Shown: one piece after another, positions 31,343-39,120 of the stretch
How the letters are laid out: each line of letters begins with the position of its first letter
How positions within the stretch are numbered: position 1 is the stretch's first letter
Assembly: GCF_900323885.1 (NCBI RefSeq)
Contig: NZ_OOHJ01000018.1
Coordinates: 3,149,001 to 3,213,000, forward strand
Length of the DNA: 64,000 bases
From: [Actinomadura] parvosata subsp. kistnae
GTDB lineage: Bacteria > Actinomycetota > Actinomycetes > Streptosporangiales > Streptosporangiaceae
Direction of reading: 5' to 3'
Made by a program: the position numbers and the translations under genes
Notes under the pieces: generated by a model
Told to the model about the DNA's origin: nothing
The model's input: only the letters and a program-made list of their open reading frames with translations
The model's database searches: none

Positions 31343-32436
31343 ATGGCCTTTTCTTCCGACAGGGGACCCAACGACCGAGGACGGCACCGGCGCGGCCGGT
31401 GGTGGCGGCGCGGCTCGTACCTCTTCTCCCGTCGCGGCGAGGCGCGGCCCGACGCCGACCGCTCGTTCTGGTCCGACGCCCAGGAGAGGCGCCAGGAGGG
31501 CGGCGGGGAGCCGCACCGGACGGGGCGGCCCGGTGAGAACGGGACGGCGACCGGCCCTCAGGACAGGGTGTTATGGCCCGGTGGTGACGGCCCCGAACGC
31601 ACGATGTGGCCCCTGACCGGCGCGCCCGGCCGCTCCGCCGACGCGGGGCGCGGCGCTTACCAGGGGCGCGAGCGTGGTGAGCCTGGGGCGGGCTGGGACG
31701 CGTTCTCGGTGCGGGAGCGCGGCGAGCGGCTGCCGGCCGCCGTCGTGGTGGATCGCCCCCGCTACACCTGGGACGACTTCGAGCTCGTGGACGAGCCGCT
31801 CAGGGCTCGCCCGCACCGCCCCGACGCGCCCTCGCTGGGCGACGGGCTGCGGCACTGCGGCCGGCTGGAGTCGATCCTGCACCGGCAGTGGGACGCCCGG
31901 CAGGGCCCGCCGCCGGCGGACGTCGTCAGGGCGGTGGAGAGCCTGGCCAGGCTCCCCGAGCGGCTGAAGGAGCTGCTCGCCTCCGGCCTGGAGGGCATCT
32001 ACGTGGGGCCGGGCGGCGTGCCCGACCTCGACGACATGGGATACCTGCGCGGCGCCCCGCTCCCGTCCAGCCGGGCGACGTGGGACATCTGCGCGGGCGC
32101 GTACGGCGACCGCAAGATCGTCGTGGGCGACCGCCCCTCGCCCACACCCGACGTGATGATGCACGAGGTCGGCCACGCCATCGACGACATCGACGCGGCT
32201 TATGGCGATTGGGTGTCGGACTCGCCGGAGTTCGTGCGCCTCTACGAGTCGGCCGCGCCGCTGCTGGCCTCGACGTTCCACCGGCAGGGGGCGGGCTGGG
32301 CCGCAAGGAGTTCTTCGCCGACGCCTTCGCCGCGATCGCCGCGCGCCAGCGCCCGGCCCTGGTGGACATGCTCGGCGGCGACACGCGGATGGCGCTCGAC
32401 ATCATGCTGTTCTTCAACCGGCGCTACGGAATCTAG
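31343..32436 (+). pseudogene. Anthrax-lethal-factor-like zinc metallopeptidase, frameshifted
   Basis: An Arg-rich, low-complexity N-terminal half (about residues 1-150) precedes a peptidase domain containing the zinc motif HEVGHAIDD (base 32161 on). About 45 codons later the frame breaks in the G-run at 32285-32290. The downstream frame continues GLGRKEFFADAFAAIAARQR, which supplies the likely third zinc ligand (FFADAF) and ends at 32436. Adding one G to the run restores one continuous protein of about 364 aa. The break is either a real null mutation or a homopolymer sequencing error. Codon 77 is a rare Leu TTA (31571-31573). The start ATG at 31343 has TTGAGGGG upstream. It may be a secreted or toxin-like effector, but no signal peptide is seen. 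Confidence 0.75.
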
Positions 32437-32446
32437 GTGATCGGCC

Positions 32447-32689
32447 ATGTACGTCATCCGGCTCGCGGACGGGACGTTGCGCGTACCGCAGAGCCTGACC
32501 AGCCAGGACGGCCGTCTGATCGGCAACGCCTACGTGGAGGTCCAGCCCGGTGACCCCGACTACGAGCGGTGGCTGGCCGAGTCGCTGACCGAGGAGGAGG
32601 CGCGGTTGCGGCGGCGGCGCTGGGAAGAGGAGAACGACGAGCTGGAGCGGGAGTTCCTGGCCTTCAAGGCGCGGCAGGAAGACGCCTGA
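32447..32689 (+). CDS. 80-aa charged hypothetical protein
   Basis: It lies 10 bp downstream of the metallopeptidase gene, and probably in the same transcript. The first half (MYVIRLADGTLRVPQSLTSQ) looks like a small beta domain, and the second half is a highly charged helix (SLTEEEARLRRRRWEEENDE) likely to form a coiled coil. It may be a partner or immunity protein for the metallopeptidase, judged only from adjacency. I do not recognise the family. Confidence 0.65.
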   Translation: MYVIRLADGTLRVPQSLTSQDGRLIGNAYVEVQPGDPDYERWLAESLTEEEARLRRRRWEEENDELEREFLAFKARQEDA

Positions 32690-32723
32690 CCGGGCAGCGG
32701 AGGGGGACACGCGGCCTGAGCCA

Positions 32724-32840
32724 GGCGGTCGGGCGCGCGAGCCTGGGCCTGGCGGACGGGCGCGCGAGCCGGGAGCCTGCGGGGAGACGCGCGGGCCGGG
32801 GCCGGCGAGGGGATGTGCGGGCCGGGGCCGGGCGAACGGA
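32724..32840. repeat. Degenerate 26-27-bp tandem repeat, about four units
   Basis: The best pair is 32724-32750 and 32751-32777 (GGCGGWCGGGCGCGCGAGCC core). A second pair is 32791-32808 and 32817-32834 (GCGGGCCGGGGCCGG core). The units diverge along the array, consistent with an old slippage-derived minisatellite. Confidence 0.65.
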
Positions 32841-32842
32841 CA

Positions 32843-32871
32843 GGCGCCAGCCACGGTCGGCGGTTGGCGCC
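32843..32871. terminator. GC-rich hairpin in the convergent gap
   Basis: GGCGCCAGCC pairs with GGTTGGCGCC (nine of ten positions Watson-Crick) over a 9-nt loop. There is no U-tract on either strand. Confidence 0.45.
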
Positions 32872-32934
32872 GCCCCGTGCCGTTCCCGTACGGAAGTGTG
32901 GCCGGGAGGGCACGCGTTGCAGTGGTTCCGCCAG

Positions 32935-32990
32935 CGGTGATCCTGGCGGGAGGGACCGCTGTTCAGGCGGCCCGCCGTGCAGGATCACCG
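32935..32990. terminator. Long inverted repeat, probable bidirectional terminator
   Basis: Perfect 11-bp arms CGGTGATCCTG (32935-32945) and CAGGATCACCG (32980-32990) enclose a nested GCGGG/CCCGC stem. It lies 14 bp beyond the bldC stop on the minus strand and between two convergent genes. Confidence 0.65.
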
Positions 32991-33003
32991 ACTAGACGGA
33001 ACG

Positions 33004-33228
33004 TCAGACGCGCGGGGACTCACCTGCCGGCCTGTCGGCCGTGAGAACGTCCTCGCCTCGGAGAAGGGCGTGGACTTCCGACTCGCGGAAGCGCCGGTGC
33101 CCTCCGGGGGTGCGGATACTGCTGATGCGGCCTGCCGCAGCCCAGCGCGTAACCGTCTTTGGGTCTACCCGGAAGAGGGCGGCAACCTCTCCTGGGGTCA
33201 GCAGACGCTCGCTGCTACTCTCCACCAA
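33004..33228 (-). CDS. bldC: BldC-family developmental transcriptional regulator
   Basis: A 74-aa MerR-like protein that consists of one winged HTH: LLTPGEVAALFRVDPKTVTR, then WAAAGRISSIRTPGGHRRFR. This is nearly identical in pattern to Streptomyces BldC, including RVDPKTVTRWA and the GGHRR wing. BldC binds DNA as head-to-tail oligomers on direct repeats and delays sporulation. The upstream region on the minus strand (33229-33425) is AT-rich, fitting a regulated promoter. It overlaps no other gene. Confidence 0.92.
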   Translation of the reverse strand: MVESSSERLLTPGEVAALFRVDPKTVTRWAAAGRISSIRTPGGHRRFRESEVHALLRGEDVLTADRPAGESPRV

Positions 33229-33425
33229 TCTCTCCCCCTCGCATCCCGCTTCCTGCCAGCGGGCGGACAGGTAACCAGTGTGTCGAGCGAAGCCTGATTT
33301 ATCCGTGGTTTTCTACAAAGATCACGGGTTGTTATCAGCTGACTGCCCGATTGTTATATGATAGAGCCTCTTTGGGGCTCTCGTGGGTGTTTCTTTACGA
33401 AACTCCCTAACTGGGAACACTAGCA
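33229..33425. other. AT-rich divergent promoter region (bldC / DUF4229 gene)
   Basis: 197 bases clearly richer in A/T than the surroundings (for example 33296-33420). A -10-like TATGAT lies near 33356-33361. A hairpin AGAGCC-N7-GGCTCT at 33363-33381 would fall in the 5' leader of the rightward gene. Confidence 0.5.
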
Positions 33426-33701
33426 GTGCTCGCGACCGATGCGAAGAGCGACCGCTACGCAGGTCCGAGTAACCTCGAACCTGTGCGTCCCGTTCTCGTT
33501 TACACCGCGTCGCGGATCGGCTTGTTTCTCGTGACCCTGGGTGTCCTCTACCTGCTCGGACTCCAAAACCCGCTGATCCTCATCGCCGCTTCTTTCTTGA
33601 TCAGCGGCATAGCCAGCTACGTGTTGCTGTCCAAGCAGCGCGACGCCGTGAGTGCGCGTCTCAGCGACAGGATCGACCGGCCGAAGCCGCAGAACGACTA
33701 G
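33426..33701 (+). CDS. DUF4229 membrane protein
   Basis: A 91-aa protein (shorter if the GTG at 33483 is used) with two adjacent transmembrane helices: VLVYTASRIGLFLVTLGVLY and LILIAASFLISGIASYVLL. They are followed by the conserved cytoplasmic tail SKQRDAVSARLSDRI. This is the DUF4229 pattern, usually encoded near menaquinone genes in actinobacteria, as here (menG lies 1.3 kb on). The GTG at 33426 follows GGGAA by 9 bp. The family start (RPVLVYTASR) would suit 33483 instead. The function is unknown. Confidence 0.85.
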   Translation: MLATDAKSDRYAGPSNLEPVRPVLVYTASRIGLFLVTLGVLYLLGLQNPLILIAASFLISGIASYVLLSKQRDAVSARLSDRIDRPKPQND

Positions 33702-34903
33702 GGCAGGGGGAACATGCCAATCCGGGCATGGTACTCCCGTCCGAGTCTCGTTGTGTCGCTACCGACAAGTAGTCCACTGGCGTGCGCGTAAAACGCCTTC
33801 ACCCCGATGCCGCGCTCCCGTGTGGGATTCCAACTGAGAGCCTTTCCAGTGCTCGGATGAATGGCGCCGATCCCCGGCCGCGACACCGCGCCCGGGCCCG
33901 CCGAGTCACGCCCCTGCGGATTGTCCAGCCAGCGCTGGTGGCCGCCCACGTACACCGCCGCCCCGGTGACCGCGACGGAGTAGAGCGAGTCGCCGCCGGT
34001 GCTGTTCACCCAGGTCGGACGGATGGCGGAGCCCCTGGCGTAGGTCTCGAAGCGGGCCGCCGTGTCGCACATGCCGCCCTTGGCGCCGCCCGTCGTGACC
34101 ACCACGAAGGAGCGCCCGTCGGGGGCGAAGTCGAGGCCGCGGACGTAGGAGGGGAAGGCGCTGCTGCACTTGCGCGCGTACGCCTCGGTGCGCCACGGCG
34201 CCACCCTGGCGGCCGGGCCGCCGACGTCGATCAGCCCGAGCTGCGGCCTCGACTGCCCGTCGAGCGTGGTGAACGAGCCGTCCACGGCGAGCCGGCGCCC
34301 CGAGACGGCCAGCGCGTAGACCTTCACCCGCGACGTCAGCGGCGCGTCCGGCTCGATGGCGAAGCCGGGGTCGGCCGCGCCCGTGGTGGCGTCCAGCCTG
34401 GCCAGCGCCGTGCGCGGGCTGCTGAAGTCGCCGCCCACGTACAGGTGCGGGCCCTGCCTGGCCAGCGTCGTCACCATGCCGCCGCCGATGCGCGGCTGGA
34501 AGCTCTGCACCAGGGAGCCGTCGGCCACGCTGAGCCTGGCCAGGGCGCGGGCCCGGCGGTTGTCGACGCCGTGGAACTCGCCGCCGACGTAGACGGTGCC
34601 GCCGTCGCCGGCCGCCAGGCCGTACACGGGGCCCGCCATGCTCGGCGCGAAGCCGGGCAGAATGCGCCCGGTCACCAGGTCGTAGGCGAACAGGTTGTCG
34701 CGGGCGAGCACCGTCGTGCGGGACGCGTCGCTCACTTCGCTGAACGAGCCGCCGACGACGACGGTGCGGCCGACGACGGTGATGGCGTTGACGATGCCGT
34801 CGAGCACGTGGGGGGTGCTGTCGATCGGGTCGGCCGACACGACGCGCGCCTGCGCGACGGGGGAAGAGGCGAGGATGGCCGCAAGAGCGGCACGGGCAAG
34901 CAT
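33698..34903 (-). CDS. Secreted beta-propeller-like protein
   Basis: A 401-aa protein with a weak N-terminal signal peptide (LARAALAAILASSPVAQA). A series of about 45-55-residue repeats follows, each with the form 'VYVGGxF..V....R..LARL...G' (examples at about residues 95-125, 145-175 and 190-230). Such delta-60 or cell-surface repeats fold as a beta-propeller. A pair of cysteines in the RKCSSAF and GGMCDTA segments probably forms a disulfide outside the cell. The gene is convergent with, and overlaps, the DUF4229 gene by 4 bp. There is no recognisable enzyme motif. Confidence 0.8.
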   Translation of the reverse strand: MLARAALAAILASSPVAQARVVSADPIDSTPHVLDGIVNAITVVGRTVVVGGSFSEVSDASRTTVLARDNLFAYDLVTGRILPGFAPSMAGPVYGLAAGDGGTVYVGGEFHGVDNRRARALARLSVADGSLVQSFQPRIGGGMVTTLARQGPHLYVGGDFSSPRTALARLDATTGAADPGFAIEPDAPLTSRVKVYALAVSGRRLAVDGSFTTLDGQSRPQLGLIDVGGPAARVAPWRTEAYARKCSSAFPSYVRGLDFAPDGRSFVVVTTGGAKGGMCDTAARFETYARGSAIRPTWVNSTGGDSLYSVAVTGAAVYVGGHQRWLDNPQGRDSAGPGAVSRPGIGAIHPSTGKALSWNPTRERGIGVKAFYAHASGLLVGSDTTRLGREYHARIGMFPLP

Positions 34904-35010
34904 TCGCCAATATCTAGCAGACGTTGGGTAGTCCTGCGGCTACTTTCCGTTGATTGTCCTGGATGGGCATGACCGCGTACCGGCGGGCGGCCCCCAATAA
35001 GGTGTGAGGC

Positions 35011-35727
35011 ATGACGCGCGCTCAGTTGGACAAACAGCCGGACGAGGTCGCCGCGATGTTCGATCGCACCGCCCGGCGCTACGACCTGGTCAATGACGTG
35101 ATCTCGCTCGGGCAGGTGCGGCTCTGGCGCAAGGCGGTGGCCGCCGCCGTCGACGCCGGGCCGGGGGAGCTCGTGCTCGATCTGGGTGCCGGCACCGGCA
35201 CGTCCACCGACGCGTTCACCACGCTGGGCGCGCGGGCGATCGCCTCCGACTTCTCCTTCGGCATGCTGAGCACGGGGGTGCGGCGGCACGGCGGCAACGC
35301 GCTGTCGGGGCCGGGCGTGCCGTTCATCGCGGGCGACGCGATGCGGCTGCCGTTCGCCGACGACGTGTTCGACGCGGTGACGATCTCGGTCGCGCTGCGC
35401 AACGTGCACGACACCGGGCAGGCGCTGCGCGAGATGCTGCGGGTGACGAAGCCGGGCGGCCGGCTGGTGATCCTGGAGTTCTCGCACGTGACGTTCGGCG
35501 CGTTCGACCTCGTCTACCGCGAATACCTGATGCGGCTGCTGCCCAAGGTGGCCAAGGTGTTCGGGTCCAACGACGACTCCTACGAGTACCTGGCGGAGTC
35601 GATCAGAGACTGGCCCGACCAGCCGACGCTGGCCCGGACCATCCAGGACGCCGGCTGGCAACGGGTGGCATGGCGCAACCTCACGATGGGGATCGTCGCC
35701 ATGCACAGGGGGTTCAAGCCCGCCTGA
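35011..35727 (+). CDS. menG: Demethylmenaquinone methyltransferase
   Basis: A 238-aa UbiE/MenG methyltransferase that makes menaquinone from demethylmenaquinone with SAM. The N-terminal MFDRTARRYDLVNDVISLG is the family signature. The SAM site is LVLDLGAGTGTSTDAF, with the acidic residue in AIASDFSFGML. The second signature is LREMLRVTKPGGRLVILEFS. It starts the menaquinone/respiratory gene block. It overlaps the convergent membrane gene by 14 bp at the 3' end. Confidence 0.96.
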   Translation: MTRAQLDKQPDEVAAMFDRTARRYDLVNDVISLGQVRLWRKAVAAAVDAGPGELVLDLGAGTGTSTDAFTTLGARAIASDFSFGMLSTGVRRHGGNALSGPGVPFIAGDAMRLPFADDVFDAVTISVALRNVHDTGQALREMLRVTKPGGRLVILEFSHVTFGAFDLVYREYLMRLLPKVAKVFGSNDDSYEYLAESIRDWPDQPTLARTIQDAGWQRVAWRNLTMGIVAMHRGFKPA

Positions 35728-36433
35728 GCTCGATGGTCAGCAGGTGGGCCCAGCGGGGATGGCGGTGGAGCGTGACCTCCTTGACGAAGCAGGCGACCCT
35801 GATCTCCGGGATGTAGTCCTCGAACAGCTCAGGGCTCATGCCCGACCTGCACCAGATCAGCATCGCGGTCCCGCCGGGGATCGACTGCGTGTGGACGATC
35901 AGGGGCAGGCGCCCCTCGGGGGTGCGCATCGACGTACGCAGGCACAACCCCTGGAAGCGGTGGCGGGTGACGAGCCGCCCCGCGGCCCGGCGTACGGCCG
36001 GGATCGCGCCGCCGGCGAGCACCGCCCCCGCGAGCAGCAGTGCCGCCACCGGCCCTTGCCAGGCGATCAGCGAGATCACGCCGGCGAACGTGATCTCGCT
36101 GCGCCACCGCCACAGCAGCCCCGCGGTGGCGATGGGCCCGTGGGCTCTGGCGATCTTCGGGTGTTTCCTGGGGAACCCGTCCCCTGGGCTGAACTTGCGC
36201 GGGGGTGGCTCGCTGATCGGCTCGTCCTGGGGCGGCGACTCCAGGATCTCCTTCTTGCGCTGCTCGAACCGGGGGTCGCGGTATCTCCGCCCGCCCCAGG
36301 CCGACCTGTCGATCTCCCAGCCGTGCTCCCTCGCGAAGTCGTTGGACCGGCGCCAGAGCCACCTGTTGGCGGCGATGGTTAATCGCTGCCATCCGCCCTT
36401 GCGATCTCCGGCGCCCCGTGTAGCGTCGTTCAT
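35714..36433 (-). CDS. Membrane protein of unknown function, divergent from the XRE regulator
   Basis: A 239-aa protein with a basic N-terminal region (about residues 1-95, Arg/Trp-rich), two hydrophobic segments around 104-140 (EITFAGVISLIAWQGPVAAL and LLLAGAVLAGGAIPAV) and a soluble C-terminal domain (about 155-239). The C-terminal sequence (LRTSMRTPEGRLPLI, IWCRSGMSPELFEDYI, ACFVKEVTLHRHPRWAHL) distantly recalls the N-terminal part of FtsK-like transfer proteins of actinomycete integrative elements. There is no ATPase domain. The ATG at 36433 is chosen because GGGAG lies 8 bp upstream. The function is unknown. Confidence 0.7.
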   Translation of the reverse strand: MNDATRGAGDRKGGWQRLTIAANRWLWRRSNDFAREHGWEIDRSAWGGRRYRDPRFEQRKKEILESPPQDEPISEPPPRKFSPGDGFPRKHPKIARAHGPIATAGLLWRWRSEITFAGVISLIAWQGPVAALLLAGAVLAGGAIPAVRRAAGRLVTRHRFQGLCLRTSMRTPEGRLPLIVHTQSIPGGTAMLIWCRSGMSPELFEDYIPEIRVACFVKEVTLHRHPRWAHLLTIELRRA

Positions 36434-36486
36434 GCCGCGGCTCCCAATTTCCGCTCTTCGGACAGAGTCGGGGTGCTGCGCGGTCA

Positions 36487-36515
36487 CGGGCGGATGGGCT
36501 CCCACCATCCGCCCG
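36487..36515. promoter_or_regulatory. 11-bp-arm inverted repeat in the divergent promoter region
   Basis: CGGGCGGATGG and CCATCCGCCCG flank a 7-nt centre. It lies 54 bp upstream of the membrane protein gene. It could be an operator or a leader hairpin. Confidence 0.5.
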
Positions 36516-36616
36516 CTCGCGTCTGGCGAAAACCTCATTTCCATCTGGCCCGCTTTCCTGCCTGCGGGCTACCCTGAGGGTGTGCCATCGGGCGGCCCCG
36601 TGCAATTCCCGCGGGG

Positions 36617-36651
36617 ATGAGTCAGGGGATTCCTGGCGGAACGTGACTCAT
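36617..36651. promoter_or_regulatory. Inverted repeat ATGAGTCA-N19-TGACTCAT upstream of the XRE gene
   Basis: Perfect 8-bp arms have centres 27 bp apart, about 70-100 bp before the regulator start. The spacing suits two dimers of an HTH regulator on one face of the helix. A second inverted pair (CATTCTTC at 36649-36656, GAAGAATG at 36695-36702) partly overlaps it. Confidence 0.5.
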
Positions 36652-36719
36652 TCTTCCCGGCGACGATTGCGCGCGGATGGGGCGGGCATATTTCGAAGAA
36701 TGTCCCGAGAGGAGCCCGG

Positions 36720-37592
36720 GTGATCGGGGAGATCAATCCGACACTCCGCCGCCGGAAACTCGCCTCTGAGCTGCGGCGGCTCCGTGAAGAAGCGGGGCTC
36801 AACGGGGTTCAGGTGTCGCAGGCGCTGCGCTGGTCCACCTCGAAGCTCTCCCGGCTGGAGACGGGGCAGGTCGCGCCCGCCGCGAAGGACGTCGCCCGGC
36901 TGCTCAAGCACTACGACGCCCTGGGCGAGGAGGGCGACCTGCTGCTGGAGCTGGCCGGCAACCACGTCAGCAAGGGCTGGTGGGAGTCCTACTCCGACGT
37001 GCTGCACGAGATCGCTCTGGAGTACGTCGGCCTGGAGGACGGCGCCAGCGTCATCAGCGCGTGGCACAACAACGTGCTGCCCGGCCTGCTGCAGACCCGC
37101 GCCTACGCCACCGAGCTGGCCCGGCTCTACCGCGCGGTGGAGGTGGCCACGCCGAGCCAGATCGAGCGCCGGATCCGCGTGCGCATGCGACGCCAGCAGT
37201 TGCTCACCAACGGCCGGGTGACCTACACGGCGGTGGTGGAGGAGGCGGCCCTGCGCCGCAGGTTCGGCGAGGCCGACGAGGCGATGATGCGCGAGCAGTT
37301 ACGCCACTTGCTGCGCCTTTCCCTTCTGCCGAACATCACGATTCATGTCATGCTGCTGGAGCAGCCGCACCCCATCGACTTGTCGAGCTTCGTGCACCTG
37401 CGATTTCCCTCGATGCCATTGCTCGGCCCGATTTCCAGCGATGTGGTCTACACGGAGGACTATCCGGGGCTGGAGCTGATCGAGTCGGAGGAGCGGGTCT
37501 ACCGTTATTCGCTGCTCTTCGACGTGCTGCGGCAGGCCGCGCTCGGCGAGGAAGCATCTCGAGACTGCATCGCCTCACTGGCCGGGCTCTGA
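36720..37592 (+). CDS. XRE-family regulator with DUF5753 domain
   Basis: A 290-aa regulator: an N-terminal lambda-repressor-type HTH (RRRKLASELRRLREEAGL, then QVSQALRWSTSKLSRLETG, about residues 8-65), followed by DUF5753 (about 95-280) with the typical ISAWHNNVLPGLLQTRAYA segment. Such regulators are abundant in Streptomyces and relatives and are normally followed by a small DUF397 gene; none is present here. Codon 194 is the rare Leu codon TTA (37299-37301), which would make translation depend on the bldA tRNA in developing actinomycetes. The start is GTG after GAGAGGAG. Confidence 0.92.
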   Translation: MIGEINPTLRRRKLASELRRLREEAGLNGVQVSQALRWSTSKLSRLETGQVAPAAKDVARLLKHYDALGEEGDLLLELAGNHVSKGWWESYSDVLHEIALEYVGLEDGASVISAWHNNVLPGLLQTRAYATELARLYRAVEVATPSQIERRIRVRMRRQQLLTNGRVTYTAVVEEAALRRRFGEADEAMMREQLRHLLRLSLLPNITIHVMLLEQPHPIDLSSFVHLRFPSMPLLGPISSDVVYTEDYPGLELIESEERVYRYSLLFDVLRQAALGEEASRDCIASLAGL

Positions 37593-37726
37593 TCGCCCGG
37601 GGGGCTGCTGCTAGCGTGACGATCATGACTGCGCGGCCTCAGGCGACACGCCGTCCTCATGGGTCACAGAACCGCACCCCGACTGCCACTATGTACAGGA
37701 AAAGCAGTAGACTGCGGGCCGGTAAG

Positions 37727-37746
37727 TTTGTGAAGGGGTTCACAAA
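37727..37746. promoter_or_regulatory. Rex operator (perfect ROP palindrome) upstream of the menaquinone reductase-nuo unit
   Basis: TTTGTGAAGGGGTTCACAAA is a perfect fit to the Rex consensus with 8-bp arms. It lies 57 bp before the geranylgeranyl reductase start, in the only sizeable gap upstream of the nuo operon. NADH build-up would release Rex and switch on complex I. Confidence 0.88.
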
Positions 37747-37802
37747 GGAACGAAGGCGCGACACCCCACGGCCTTCGAGCGTGTAGGGACAGGACTAGTC
37801 CA

Positions 37803-39056
37803 GTGACCGTGCCAACAGCCATACAGGCTGACGCCGATGTCATCGTCGTCGGCGCCGGTCCCGCCGGTTCCGCCACTGCTTTTTACCTCGCTCAGGCCGG
37901 CCTCGACGTGCTGCTCCTGGAGAAGACCAGGTTCCCCCGCGAGAAGGTCTGCGGCGACGGGCTGACGCCCCGCGCGGTCAAGCAGTTGCAGAACATGGGC
38001 GTCGACATCGACGCTCCCGGCTGGATCAGGAACAAGGGCCTGCGCGTCGTCGGTGGCGGCCTGCGCTTCGAGCTCGACTGGCCGCGGTTGGAGCGCTTCC
38101 CCGACTTCGGGCTCGTCCGCACCCGCCAGGACTTCGACCAGATCGTCGCCGCCAACGCGGTCAAGAACGGCGTACGCCTCATGGAGGGCGTCACCGTCAC
38201 CGGCCCGGTGCTCGACGACCGCAGCGGCCACATCGTGGGCGTGACCACCAAGGACGGCCGCGAGTACCGCAGCCGCGTGGTCGTGGCCGCCGACGGCAAC
38301 AGCACCCGCCTGGCCCTGAGCATGGGCCTGCACAAGCGCGAGGACCGCCCGATGGGCGTGGCCGTGCGGACGTACTTCGAGAGCCCGCGCCACGACGACG
38401 ACTACCTCGAGACCTGGCTGGAACTGTGGGACGGCGACACGCTGCTGCCCGGCTACGGCTGGGTGTTCGGCGTCGGCGACGGCACCGCGAACGTGGGGCT
38501 GGGCCTGCTCAACACCAGCGCCCAGTTCAAGAACATCGACTACCGCGACCTGCTGCGCCGCTGGTGCCGCTCCATGCCTCAGGACTGGGGTTTCACCGAG
38601 GAGAACATGACGGCCCCGATCCGCGGCGCCGCGCTCCCGATGGCCTTCAACCGGCAGCCCCACTACACCCGCGGCCTGCTGCTCGTGGGTGACTCCGGCG
38701 GGTCGATCAACCCGTTCAACGGCGAGGGCATCGCCTACGCCATGGAGACCGGCGAGATCGCCGCCGAGGTCATCGCCAAGGCGTTCAGGAACACCACCCC
38801 CGCGCAACGCGAGCGGATCCTGCGGACCTATCCTCAAGTGCTGAAGGACGCCTACGGCGGTTATTTCACGCTCGGGAGGTTGTTCGTCGAGGCGATCGGG
38901 AAGCCGGGTGTGATGAGCTTCGGCACCAGGCACGGGCTTCCGCACCCGAGGCTGATGCGCTTCGCGCTCAAACTCCTTGGTAATCTCACCGACCGGCGAG
39001 GCGATGCGTCAGACATGATCATCAACGCACTCTCAAAGGTCGCGCCATCAGCATGA
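37803..39056 (+). CDS. Geranylgeranyl reductase family protein, probable menaquinone reductase (MenJ-like)
   Basis: A 417-aa flavoprotein with an N-terminal FAD fold (VIVVGAGPAGSATAFYLA), the family segment FPREKVCGDGLTPRAVKQL (about residues 42-60), the second FAD motif GLLLVGDSGGSINPFNGEG and a catalytic domain. In mycobacteria the homologue MenJ saturates the beta-isoprene of menaquinone. Position between menG, nuoA-N and a polyprenyl synthase supports that role, but a lipid geranylgeranyl reductase is also possible. The start is GTG at 37803. It is the first gene after the Rex operator, so probably leads the nuo transcript. Confidence 0.9.
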   Translation: MTVPTAIQADADVIVVGAGPAGSATAFYLAQAGLDVLLLEKTRFPREKVCGDGLTPRAVKQLQNMGVDIDAPGWIRNKGLRVVGGGLRFELDWPRLERFPDFGLVRTRQDFDQIVAANAVKNGVRLMEGVTVTGPVLDDRSGHIVGVTTKDGREYRSRVVVAADGNSTRLALSMGLHKREDRPMGVAVRTYFESPRHDDDYLETWLELWDGDTLLPGYGWVFGVGDGTANVGLGLLNTSAQFKNIDYRDLLRRWCRSMPQDWGFTEENMTAPIRGAALPMAFNRQPHYTRGLLLVGDSGGSINPFNGEGIAYAMETGEIAAEVIAKAFRNTTPAQRERILRTYPQVLKDAYGGYFTLGRLFVEAIGKPGVMSFGTRHGLPHPRLMRFALKLLGNLTDRRGDASDMIINALSKVAPSA

Positions 39057-39120
39057 ATCTCGCAATCAACAGATCCGGCTGCGCGCCCGCGCGCGCGGCG
39101 ACTCCAGAGGAGGCGTAGCG

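Larger units (their letters stand above)
32690..33003. other. Repeat-rich gap between convergent genes
   Basis: 314 bases with no supportable gene. The region contains a degenerate 26-27-bp minisatellite (32724-32840), a GC hairpin (32843-32871) and a long 11-bp-arm inverted repeat (32935-32990). Confidence 0.7.

Noticed and set aside
32724..32840. Tandem repeats as a CRISPR array
   Set aside because: The units are adjacent and degenerate, with no unique spacers, and no cas genes are present.
35714..37592. A decayed integrative element around the XRE regulator
   Set aside because: There is no integrase, excisionase, replication gene or attachment repeat. Similarity of one membrane protein to transfer proteins is too weak to call an element.
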